Assembly (NCBI RefSeq): GCF_014529535.1
Contig: NW_023503493.1
Span: 6,914,001 to 6,978,000 of the forward strand
DNA from: Bradysia coprophila
Taxonomy: Eukaryota > Arthropoda > Insecta > Diptera > Sciaridae
Reading direction: 5' to 3'
DNA: 64,000 nucleotides
The notes below the pieces were generated by a model, which was not told the origin of the DNA, did not search any database, and saw nothing but the letters and a program-made list of their open reading frames with translations. A program made the translations under genes and the position numbers. Shown in pieces: positions 37,590 through 47,184 of this stretch (within the stretch, counting starts at the first letter, position 1; each line of letters opens with the position of its first letter).

Positions 37590-37938
37590 TGCACGTACAC
37601 AGGTCATTTTCCTCTTGTAACGCTAGATGAATGACGTTATGCACTAATATTCTCAGTGGATATAGTGACACACAGCACACGCATCCCATAGGTACATAAC
37701 ACACCTTCTCGCGACAGAATTGCTCTTTAATTGTGAATGATATCTGTGTGATCTTCACTGACTATGGAATTGTAAATTGAAAGTCATCGTTGATAAAACC
37801 GGTTCTCCGCGCTTATCACTTGGGAAAAACAAATAAGCTCAATCAACATCATTAAATCTTGAAATTGAGTTTTTGTACAGCTACATTTATTGTTCAGTCG
37901 TACCTGTCGCGTCAGTTCATTGAGAAGGCGTTACGAAA

Positions 37939-39810
37939 ATGGAGACATTTTCGTTAGTTATTGTCATTTTGTCAAGTATCGTCGCTGCTGCATACTGGTA
38001 CATTCATCACACACTGCTATATTGGAAAAATAGAAATGTTCCTCACATTGAACCAGAGTTTTTCTACGGAAATGCACGCGGCATAAGCAAAAAATTCAGT
38101 CCCAACGAGTTCGTTCAAAGGATGTACTTGAAATTGAAATCGATGAATGTGGGACCGGTGGCCGGTGTTTATCTGCTTATTCAGAAATCGGCCTACATCA
38201 TGGACCTGGATTTGATCAAACAAATTCTCGTCAGAGATTTTAACATCTTCACCAATCGGGGCATTTATCACAACGAGAAAGATGACCCGTTGTCGGCAAA
38301 CTTGGCCGCTGTGGAAGACGATGCGTGGAGAAGCTTGAGGCAGAAGATCACCCCGACGTTTACAAGTGGTAAGTTGAAAACGATGTTCGCAACCATTATG
38401 GACATCTCCAATACACTCGTCAAAACGATCAGGAAAGAATCAGCGGCAACAGGACAGCTAGAAATTAAATTGGTCCTGTCCCGATTTACTACCGATGTGA
38501 TCGGGTCGACGGCATTCGGGATTGAGTGCAATAGTTTGGAAGATCCGACTACACTGTTTTATCAGATGGGCATCAAGACTTTCAGTAACATAAACTTTGT
38601 GAAACGAACATTCCTGGCTATGTTTTCCAGTCTGGGGAAAAAACTACGGATGACCACCACCAACAAAGAAATTGGTGATTTCTATATGGACGTCGTTAAA
38701 AGAACAGTGAACTATCGAGAACAACATCCAGAGCTACATAGAAACGATTTTTTGAATTTGCTGCTTAAGCTGAAGGGTCCGGACGCATTAACATTTAATC
38801 AATTAGCTGCACAATCAGTTGTATTCTTTAATGCTGGTATGCCGTGCTGTATACTTGTCCATGATTTTGATTTCACAGTTTTTACTCAAATAGGATTCGA
38901 AACAAGTTCCACCACTTTAACCTTTTGCATGTACGAGCTTTCAATAAACGAAGATATTCAAAGGAGAGCCCGTGAATCAGTGATCAAAGTGTTGGAGAAG
39001 CACGGTAATGAATATACTTACGAGGCCGTAAATGACATGGCCTATGTGGAACAGTGTATTAACGAAACACTGAGACTACATTCACCAGCTTTGGGTACTG
39101 CCAGAATTGCCAAACGAGACTATCCAATTCCAAACACAAATATTGTAATTGAGAAAGGAACGACTGTTACAATACCATTTTCAGGTATTTGTTAATTTAT
39201 GTGCGGTGTCAAGCAGTCTTTATCTAATTTAAGACATTTAAAGGGATCCATTTGGACCCAGACATTTATCCGAATCCACGAAAATTCGATCCAGATCGCT
39301 TTTCTCCGGAAGAAGTAGAAAAACGCCACCCGTTTGCATTTTTACCGTTTGGGGAAGGCCCGCGCATATGTATTGGAATGAGGTGAGACACTGGATTTAT
39401 TGATGAGTATCCACATAGCACTCTAGTTCCCAAGCAGTAACATAGCAAAAATGTGGAGTCTATTGCAATATGCACTCATTTCGTACGAATATTTTCTTTG
39501 TGTGAGTTAAAGAACAATATTCATGCGATTTGGTACGCATGTGTGGGTAAAATGGACTCTAAATCTGACGTCTCACATTTGTTTGTTCATGCTTGTACCG
39601 AGGGTGCTATGGTATCCACACAACTAAAATGTTTGTCGAATGTGATGTAGATTTGCTGTACTCGAGATGAAGATTGCTCTTGCAAAAATTCTAACCAACT
39701 TTGAGTTTGCCCTCGATCGAACCAAGACTACAGTTCCAATCATTTACGCTACCGATCGAATACTTTTGGCACCGAAAGAAGATGTTATAATTAAATTTAA
39801 ATCAATCTAA
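37939..39810 (+). CDS. Cytochrome P450, CYP6-like
   Basis: Exons 37939-38836, 38894-39184, 39244-39382 and 39651-39810 give 495 residues. An N-terminal membrane anchor tethers it to the ER. Key motifs are all present: WRSLR (helix C, about residue 130), AGFETSS (helix I oxygen-binding, about 300), ETLR (helix K, about 357), PRKFDPDRF, and the haem-binding loop [16 protein letters not shown] with its cysteine at about 438. Residue pattern and length fit the CYP6 family (CYP3 clan), which oxidises plant toxins and insecticides using P450 reductase. Intron 1 is 57 bp, a multiple of three and free of stops, so an unspliced reading stays open. The last exon ([18 protein letters not shown]) is placed by the acceptor GATGTAG at 39650. 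The 3' end lies inside the 7-kb tandem duplication. Confidence 0.95.
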
Positions 39811-40548
39811 CAATATTTGCATTTAATCTTGTGGAACAAAGTGGACAGTCGTCATTGTGTTATCGACAAAGACGACAAAAATGTTGGTCTCTGCATAATG
39901 AAGCGAATGTTGAAGTATGAAGTAAAATATTTTGCGATTTTTTTATTGATCTGTTACGAACGGATATCATCAAAAATTTTGTGAATCAGTTGATCGAGGA
40001 CTCATTCCCGTCCCGTCCGATGGTACATCTGTTCTCTCTTTGTGCATATATTGTCACGAAACTTGTGTTGCGCTTTACAAAGGTATTTACCAAATTTTTT
40101 AGTATAAATAAAAACAGATAAGACTATAGTGCATCAGTTTTGTTTTCAAGTATCGGACCAATTCTATTGATCCACAACAATACACTCCGTAAATCAGCCG
40201 TATAGACAGAACTTGCAACAGCTGGTCTTTTATTCGCTTAAAAATATTCAAAACATTTTATCCAAGTTCACTATTATCCCTAAAGTACCTAAAGAAACTG
40301 TTCATTCACGCTTATCTTAAAAATCATTAGTTTACTTCCATAAAACCGCACACTGTAGACTCTACAGGACGACGGTGTCCGCCAAGCTTGCGGAATGTCA
40401 CAATTATTATAAATTGATTGATGGAATAAAATGCGAATTGTACATTTTAATGAAATAACTTATAGCGTAAAATGAACGCGGTACAAGTGAGGCGAAAGCG
40501 GCGAAAGTGAGGAATATTGGTTGCGTTGGTGTTGCACTGTCCATATTC

Positions 40549-41368
40549 CATATTGACAAAGTGTTGTATTGCTTTGACTTGACCAAAATTGTTGAAAAAA
40601 TTTCTTTTTTTCAACGAAGGGCGAACGAAACGTGTTACCGTTTACGATTCGTGACGAAACGTTTTACCGCTTACAATCATAATGCGGACGAACAACAGGA
40701 CAAAACAATGCTGATTTCGGCGTATCACGCCATCATCAGTGCACCTATGTCCTAATGTTTTGCACGAAGACAATGGTGCAAAACATTAAGGTGAAACGAT
40801 CGGTTTTAATGTTTTGCCCCATTGTCTTCGTGCAAAACATTAAAAGGAATCGATATATTTAATCGATACCATTAAAAGATGATACCAGAAAGTAATTTGT
40901 CTTGCGATGACTATGTGCATATCAGCACGACACAAATTGTACGAGCATTATATACACTTTTTCGTCATTTGTTAAAACTCTTTGTTTTTTTTTGCTATAT
41001 CTCTCACATACAGCTTTTGCGGATCTCTCACATCCGACAATTTGTTTTTCGGTAATTTTAGTGACAATAAATAAATTGTTACTAAAACCGCGCAGAGTAT
41101 GGCAGCCGTGGCGCCACCCACAGCTGCGATGCCAAACTTCAAAAAGCATCGATACAATTATTAATAAAATTGTTGTATTGCTTGGTCAGTAATTCAACAT
41201 TGACAAAGTGTTGTATTGCTTTGACTAACCCAAAATTGTTGAAAAAATTTCTTTTATTCAACGAAGGGCGAACGAAACGTGTTACCGTTTACGATTCGTG
41301 ACGAAACGTTTTACCGTTTACAATCATAATGCGGACGAACAACAGGACAAAACAATGCTGATTTCGGC
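40549..41368 (+). repeat. Local direct duplication inside copy A
   Basis: About 170 bp around ATTGACAAAGTGTTGTATTG, continuing through GTGTTACCGTTTACGATTCG to GCTGATTTCGGC, occurs at 40549-40720 and again at 41199-41368. Copy B has it only once (about 47897-48067), so the extra copy is either specific to A or was lost from B with the deletion there. Confidence 0.8.
40754..40852. repeat. Foldback hairpin, about 100 bp
   Basis: TAATGTTTTGCACGAAGACA pairs with TGTCTTCGTGCAAAACATTA, with a second inner copy (GCAAAACATTAA) in the loop. The same hairpin is present in copy B at about 48098-48190. Confidence 0.75.
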
Positions 41369-41393
41369 ATTGAACATCACATCATTAATGGAA

Positions 41394-41690
41394 CAGTGCA
41401 ACACTAATGCAACAGTTATTCCTCACTTATGCAACACTTGTATCACATTTATGTTACAGCATAATGAATTCCTAATGTTGTACAATTGTTTCATAAATGA
41501 TGTACAACTGTAGCATAGTTGTAGCATTTTGATGTACGAATAACAAATTGACAGTGCTACAACTATGCTACAGTTGTACATGACTTATGGAACAATTGTG
41601 CAACACTAATGCTTCATTATGCTGTAACATAAATGTGGTACAAGTGTGGCAGAAGAAGTGAGGAATAATTGTTGCATTAGTGTTGCACTG
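41394..41690. repeat. Foldback, about 300 bp
   Basis: AGTGCAACACTAATGCAACA at the left pairs with TGTTGCATTAGTGTTGCACT at the right. Inner blocks (TACAACTGTAGCATAGTTGT with ACAACTATGCTACAGTTGTA) also pair. Present only in copy A. Confidence 0.8.
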
Positions 41691-42112
41691 TCAATTTCAT
41701 ATTCGTACAACAAAGTTGCTACAACTATGCTACAGTTGTGGAAAAATTATGCATTAATTATGCAAATTTGTTCTGCTTTTCATGAACATTGCTATTTGTC
41801 TCAATGGCGGTGTCTTCGACTGGTGATTGAGTATTAGCACAAATGAAGAGGCATCGATGCTTTGTTGAAAAGCATACATTTAGGCGTTTTTTAAATACGT
41901 GATTTTAGCTTACTTTTGATGATATCTTTCCACCAGAATCATTTTTCAAAAATATAGGACCGCAATAAATGACCACGATTGTGTTAGCTTGCAACATAAA
42001 ATAGATTTGGTTGCAGTAGCTGGATCAGCTCTGAGAAAACTGAGCAGTTTATGAAAATTTCGTTGAACTGCTGGCTTTTCTGAGAACTGGTCAAACGACT
42101 GCAACCAAATCG

Positions 42113-43790
42113 GTGGCGGGACATTTACACACCGTCAATATCGTCAGGAACGATATTATCGTTTTTTAGACGATACTATCGTCCAAAAAAACGATATTAT
42201 CGCCCAAAAAATTTTCATCCAGGACGATATTATCGTCTAAATTGAAAAATTCTAAAATATTGTCTGGACGATAGTATCGTTTTATTGTCGATATTATCGT
42301 TCAAAAGCGATATTATCGTTTTCTGGACGATATTACCGTTCTAGAAAATCTAATGGATATTTTCGTTTTCTGTACGATAATATCATCCAAAACGATAATA
42401 TCGTCCTGGGCGATATTATCGTTTTCTTAAACGATAATATCGTCCAGGACGATACTATCGTTTAAAAAACAATAATATCGCCCAGGACGATATTATCGTT
42501 TAGTTTTGGGTGGTAGTATTGTCCAGGACTCAATTTTACTCAAAGGTGCAGCAAGAACCGAATTCTCTTCCAAAATATCGAAAAACAATTGTCAGAGGAA
42601 ATCACCTACACATCAGTGTTTAAAAAAGGCGTTTAGTTCGTCCCTAAATAATTCATCTTTTTACGAATGAATACCAACTTTGATTGTACATAAAAAGCGT
42701 TTTAACACGCCGAGCGATCCGGCCCATTGCCCCGGAGCGAAGCGGAGGGCCGCAATGCGAGCCGGGCGCCGGAACGGTGTCGGAACTTAGGAGTTAATTT
42801 TTTTTTCTCGCATCGTCTCATACTTAGTCTGTGTAATTTTTCTATATAAAATTTAAATTTACGGAACCAAATGAACCAATTTTTAATATATATTTGCCGT
42901 CTATAAAAAGGTGTTTATCTACAAGATTTTGTGTTTCGTCTTCAACAACCATCCAGAACGATAATATCGCCCAGGACGATATTATCGTCTAGAATTTTTA
43001 TTTTAAATAAATTAAAAACGATATTATCGTCTCAAAAATTATCGTCCAGGACGATAATATCGTCCAAAATAACGATAAATTTGTTCAGAAAAAGAAAATA
43101 ACGATAATATCGTCCAGCGGATATTTTCATTCAGGACGATATTATCGTCAAAAAAACAATATTATCGTCCAAAAAAACGATATTATCGTTTAAAAACGAT
43201 ATTATCGTTTAAAAACGATATTATCGCTTTTTTAAACGATAATATCATCAAGAAAACGATAATATCATCCTGAAAATATTTTAAAATTTATAATTTTAGA
43301 CGATATTATCGATGAGGCGACATAACTGCACTGTCAATATCGTCAGGAACGATATTATCGTTTTTTAGACGATAGTATCGTCTAAAAAACAATATTATCG
43401 TTTTTTGGACGATAGTATCGTTTTTTAGACGATAGTATCGTTTTTTAGACGATAGTATCGTCCAAAAACGATAGTATCGTTTTTTAGACGATACTATCGT
43501 CTAAAAAACGATATTATCGTCCAAAAAAAATTCATCCAGGACGATAATATCGTCTAAAATTATAAATTTTAAAATATTTTCAGGACGATATTATCGTTTT
43601 CTTGATCCAAAAAAACGATAATATCTTTCCTGACGATATTGACGGTGTGGAAATGTCCCGCCACCGATAATATCGTCCTGGATGAAATTTTTTTGGACGA
43701 TAATATCGTTTTTTAGACGATAGTATCGTCTAAAAAACGATACTATCGTCCAAAAAACGATAATATCTAAATCAACCAAATCTATTTTCT
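42113..43790. mobile_element. Array of odd palindromes ACGATA-N-TATCGT within inverted-repeat ends (copy A)
   Basis: Dozens of 11-13-bp units ACGATA-N-TATCGT (arms exactly complementary, one free central base: T, A, G or C) are spaced about every 20 bp and linked by CCAAAAAA, TTTTTTGG or CCAGGAC. The block is bounded by GTGGCGGGACATTTACACAC at 42114 and its inverse at 43640-43668, each followed inward by CGTCAATATCGTCAGG, so these look like element ends. A second type of end (GATGAGGCGACATAACTGCA) starts at 43312, nested inside. A unique spacer (42530-42955) carries a GC-rich island. The array has no coding capacity. Confidence 0.75.
42700..42790. other. GC-rich island inside the palindrome element
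   Basis: A short stretch with CCCCGGAGCGAAGCGGAGGG and GAGCCGGGCGCCGG, strikingly GC-rich against AT-rich surroundings. Part of it recurs inverted in copy B at 48263-48310. It looks like a structured subterminal piece of the element. Confidence 0.6.
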
Positions 43791-44436
43791 GTTGAAAGTT
43801 GACCAAGCTAACATATTAGTATTAGTGGTGGTTGTACATTTTTCTCAAGGGATCCTATATTGCCGACTAGAAAATCACTATAAACTGTCAAAGTGAAATA
43901 GTGTATACATGCACGAATGCAAAAACTCTCAAATTACAACATAAAGTTAAACGGTAAAGACAACGCACTCCAAGAACAGACACAAGAACAGGTTTTTTTA
44001 ACGGTCAAAAAGCCTCTTATTTTGGTCCCCGCAGTGGTAGTATACCAACATAAAAAGTTAAATATGAAAAATTCTGACTACAGCGTCGTTTAGGCAAATT
44101 ATTTTGAATTTGTTCTGGTGTCTTCTATGGAGTGCGTTGGTAAAGACTAATGGAACTATAACGACTTTTTGATGGTTGTCATAAGACCAGCAAACATTGA
44201 AAATATCTTCAAAACTACCACCTTATTGGTAAAGGGTGATCTCGACTATGCTCACATTTCCATTACTTTTGGGAAAAACGCGCTCTAAAAATGCAAATCT
44301 TTATGATTCTCATTCTGCGACTTTGTTACCTGCAGGGTTAATGAAAGCAAACGAACCATTCACTAATGAATGGTTTTTTCCAGAAAATAAATAAGAACGA
44401 AGGCAATAATAGCCAAGACATGTAGCCTGATCAGAT

Positions 44437-44902
44437 AGGTTTTTGGTTAAATATGAGTGTAATAGTTCAATTCCAGTCCGTTTAATTTTGTTCTTTGAAG
44501 ACACAACTAGTAGAACATTGCCGTTAAAAGATTCACGTGACATAGTTGCAGCGAAAATAGACTTGAAAAGTGATGGTGAGCTGATTAATGTAAAGCAAAA
44601 TAGAACTCTTTATTTAAGTCACAAAAAGTAGTGTTTAACGCCACGATTTAATATAAGATAATTAAGAACAGTTCCTGGAAATTACGGAAATTAAGACATA
44701 CGGTGTGAAAGTGAAATTTTATTTTGAGACGAACTCTTATCAACATCCAGAAAAACATTCTTTCTTTGTGACAAAGTTCACATCTCATAAATTTCAAGTG
44801 ACTGTACAGTGTACTACGCCAAAAAACAAGTGCTATAACGAACAAATAGAACGAAGAAATAGAAAAATTATTTTGAAAATCAGTGACCAAAGTACAATTT
44901 AA
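44437..44902 (+). pseudogene. Two exon-like frames upstream of zinc-finger gene A
   Basis: 44443-44631 reads VKYECNSSIPVRLILFFEDT and onward to LYLSHKK. 44702-44902 reads VKVKFYFETNSYQH, EKHSFFVTKF, QCTTPKNKCYN and RRNRKIILKISDQ, then a stop. The second resembles, weakly, the C-terminal half of a p53-type DNA-binding core (HSVVVP, then C...SC, then NRRPILTIITLED). No start codon, zinc-coordinating exon or tetramer domain is seen, so if the likeness is real this is a fragment. Copy B has the first frame (49695-49883), but the second lacks its beginning there. Confidence 0.25.
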
Positions 44903-44924
44903 ACAAAAACGAAAAAGTCTAAAA

Positions 44925-45410
44925 ATGTGGAATGCCATAGTCGATAGTATTTTGAGTGATTTGGTTGTAGACAGTTCCACTGAATATTTTCAGGCGAAAT
45001 TTTTGAGACACGATAGGTACAGATGCACGATCTGCAATTATGGTAGCTATCTTGCGGACGAACGAATAAACCATAGTGTGTGGACTCATCCAGATATGCC
45101 CATAGATGATGACACCTACGAACTCTACGATATGGGTAGCAGTGAATATTTGGTAGAAGAAACCAAGACCGACAATTGGTACAAGTGCAGCGTATGCAAT
45201 GAATACTTTCCAGATGAAGAGTTTGATAGCCATCTTGAGCAACACCGTCCTGATTTGCAATTCGTCCTTTACGAGTGCTTGGATATGGACAGAAACGATA
45301 ATCCGAACCGACTGCACGAATGTAAGGTCTGCAATCTGCATGTGACGGATTTGAATAACCATCATATTGCGTGTCATCCTAACATATCTGCACTGCAGAT
45401 GCTGCAGTAA
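44925..45410 (+). CDS. Small C2H2 zinc-finger protein, copy A
   Basis: A 161-residue frame from ATG at 44925 (MWNAIVDSIL). It has three C2H2 units: CTICNYGSYLADERINH with H five residues on; CSVCNEYFPDEEFDSHLEQH (classical spacing 2-12-3); and CKVCNLHVTDLNNHHIACH. The linkers are acidic (PDMPIDDDTYELYDMG). TATTTTCAG just before codon 24 could be a splice acceptor, so the true N-terminus may lie in another exon. A poly(A) signal AATAAA follows at 45735. I recognise no named family; with three fingers and no other domain it could bind nucleic acid or protein. It has an intact paralogue at 50121-50600. Confidence 0.6.
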   Translation: MWNAIVDSILSDLVVDSSTEYFQAKFLRHDRYRCTICNYGSYLADERINHSVWTHPDMPIDDDTYELYDMGSSEYLVEETKTDNWYKCSVCNEYFPDEEFDSHLEQHRPDLQFVLYECLDMDRNDNPNRLHECKVCNLHVTDLNNHHIACHPNISALQMLQ

Positions 45411-46720
45411 AACATTGAAACCAAGTACCTAAAAACACGACGAAAAATTGTCTGGTATACGGCTATTCATCTGTTATCGATAAAGATGACAAAAATAATG
45501 ACAAGCACTGAGTAATATGGTCCTTTATGCAGTAAAATACATGTTTAAAAAAATGAAGTACAAGATTTGAACAGATCAACCGATTGAAAATACTTTGATT
45601 AATTGAAGTAATAGACGCGATAATAATACCGGTCATACGCTTGCCGTATGTAACAGGTTAAAAAGATGAGTGTCGTAATGTAAGGAATGTAAGACGTTTT
45701 GTTTGTATGTAAATGTAAAAATAAATGATTTTTCAATAAAATTCAATTTAACAAAATTTCGTTTCGTATTTTTTGTTCAATTGTCTCATCGCTTAGCGCG
45801 TTCCAATCATTACACAAACAAACATCCGTATTCCGTGGCTGATTATACCGAGATGCTATAATGGCACTGGATAAAACTGGCGCTTGAAAATCAACAATGG
45901 ACTGTGTGAAACTAAAGTGACACCTTTCATATTTCCGCTTACATAAACTTGTTTCACCGAAACAGCGCTTCGAGGTATTTTGTTTCTTAAAAGGGTTATG
46001 CATCAAAGCTCTCCAAGTTTTGCCCTAGCACATCTTAGACTCATAGCATAAGATACTTACAAATGTTATGTCAAATGTTAAGTCAGATGGCGTTCAACCC
46101 TTAAATTGTCGCAACTTGTCTAATAACATAGTAAAAATAAAACTTTTAGTGTAGTATCGAACTCCCCGACGTAGCCAATTTTCCTTATCTTAATACTATC
46201 TGCCGCCATAAAAAAAAACGAATTTTGCAAGAAAATATCTAAGAACCCAATTTTTCGGACCACCCTGTATTTTCTACACCATAAGTTCTTTGAGTATTTT
46301 TGTTCGCAGCTTATAGAACACCAGTTGTTCCTAACTTATGTTAACAGGTTTCTTTTAGCGAATTCGGTTCCAGACCTCGCCACCTCTTATATGTTAGGAA
46401 AGTAACTATTTTTGACTCTTATAATTTAAAAGACTAATTCACAACGCACATGACCACATTACCCATCTTACAGACATTAAAGAAATGATGGAGACTCATA
46501 AGTAAAACGAACAATGATACCGATTCCGATGACGGTATTAGAGCTATAAACACTATTTGAGACCCAATACACACCAGTGGTGTTGGGACCTCATCAGCTG
46601 ATCTACTGTTCACGCTTTCGCTCTATTAACAACTGAGCCGCAACAAAATATTGTTTTTAGAAGATGCGTGATGTAAACTTTAAATAAATAAAAAAGCAAA
46701 AGGTGTAATTAATGGTATGC
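45411..46720. other. 3' part of duplication copy A
   Basis: Holds the zinc-finger gene's 3' UTR, one copy of the dispersed motif pair (CATCTGTTATCGATAAAGAT at 45466 and GAAGTACAAGATTT at 45555), and otherwise unrecognised AT-rich DNA. It lacks the 1.2-kb element that sits at the matching place in copy B. Confidence 0.5.
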
Positions 46721-46722
46721 AT

Positions 46723-47184
46723 TTTGCATTTTTACCGTTTGGGGAAGGCCCGAGCATATGTATTGGAATGAGGTGAGACACTGGATTTATTGATGAGTAT
46801 CCACATAGCACTCTAGCTCCCAAGCAGTAACATAGCAAAAATGTGGAGTCTATTGCAATATGCACTCATTTTGTGCGAATATTTTCTTTGTGTGAGTTAA
46901 AGAACACAATTCATGCGATTTGGTACGCATGTGTGGGTAAAATGGACTCTAAATCTGACGTCTCACATTTGTTTGTTCATGCTTGTACCGAGGGTGCTAT
47001 GGTATCCACACAACTAAAATGTTTGTCGAATGTGATGTAGATTTGCTGTACTCTTGTAAAAATCCTGACCAACTTTGAGTTTGCCCTCGATCGAACCAAG
47101 ACTACAGTTCCAATCATTTACGCTACCGATCGAATACTTTTGGCACCGAAAGAAGATGTTATAATTAAATTTAAATCAATCTAA
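46723..47184 (+). pseudogene. P450 3' fragment (duplicate of exons 3 and 4)
   Basis: 46723-46772 repeats the haem-loop part of exon 3 ([10 protein letters not shown], then SICIG in place of RICIG) and the following intron; 47041-47184 repeats exon 4. The exon 4 copy lacks 16 bases after FAVL, which shifts the frame into a stop at once. It has no exons 1-2 and no promoter, so it is a dead by-product of the tandem duplication. Confidence 0.9.

Larger units (their letters stand above)
39333..46720 (+). repeat. Tandem duplication, copy A (about 7.4 kb)
   Basis: Starts inside P450 exon 3 (TTTGCATTTTTACCG) and ends TTAATGGTATGCA. The next base pairs begin copy B at 46723. Copy A contains the functional P450 3' end, a local duplicate (40549-40720 and 41199-41368), foldbacks, the palindrome array and zinc-finger gene A. 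Most aligned stretches differ from copy B by only a few percent. Confidence 0.92.

Noticed and set aside
39453-39650. 65-codon open frame conserved in both duplicates (also 46843-47040)
   Set aside because: It lies exactly in P450 intron 3 and is conserved only because the duplication is recent.
42700-42790. GC-rich island as possible bacterial contamination or transfer
   Set aside because: Too short, flanked by element sequence, and repeated inverted in copy B; it belongs to the mobile element.
42140-43770. CRISPR-like look of the repeat array
   Set aside because: The units are self-complementary odd palindromes with low-complexity linkers, not constant repeats with unique spacers, and the genome is eukaryotic.
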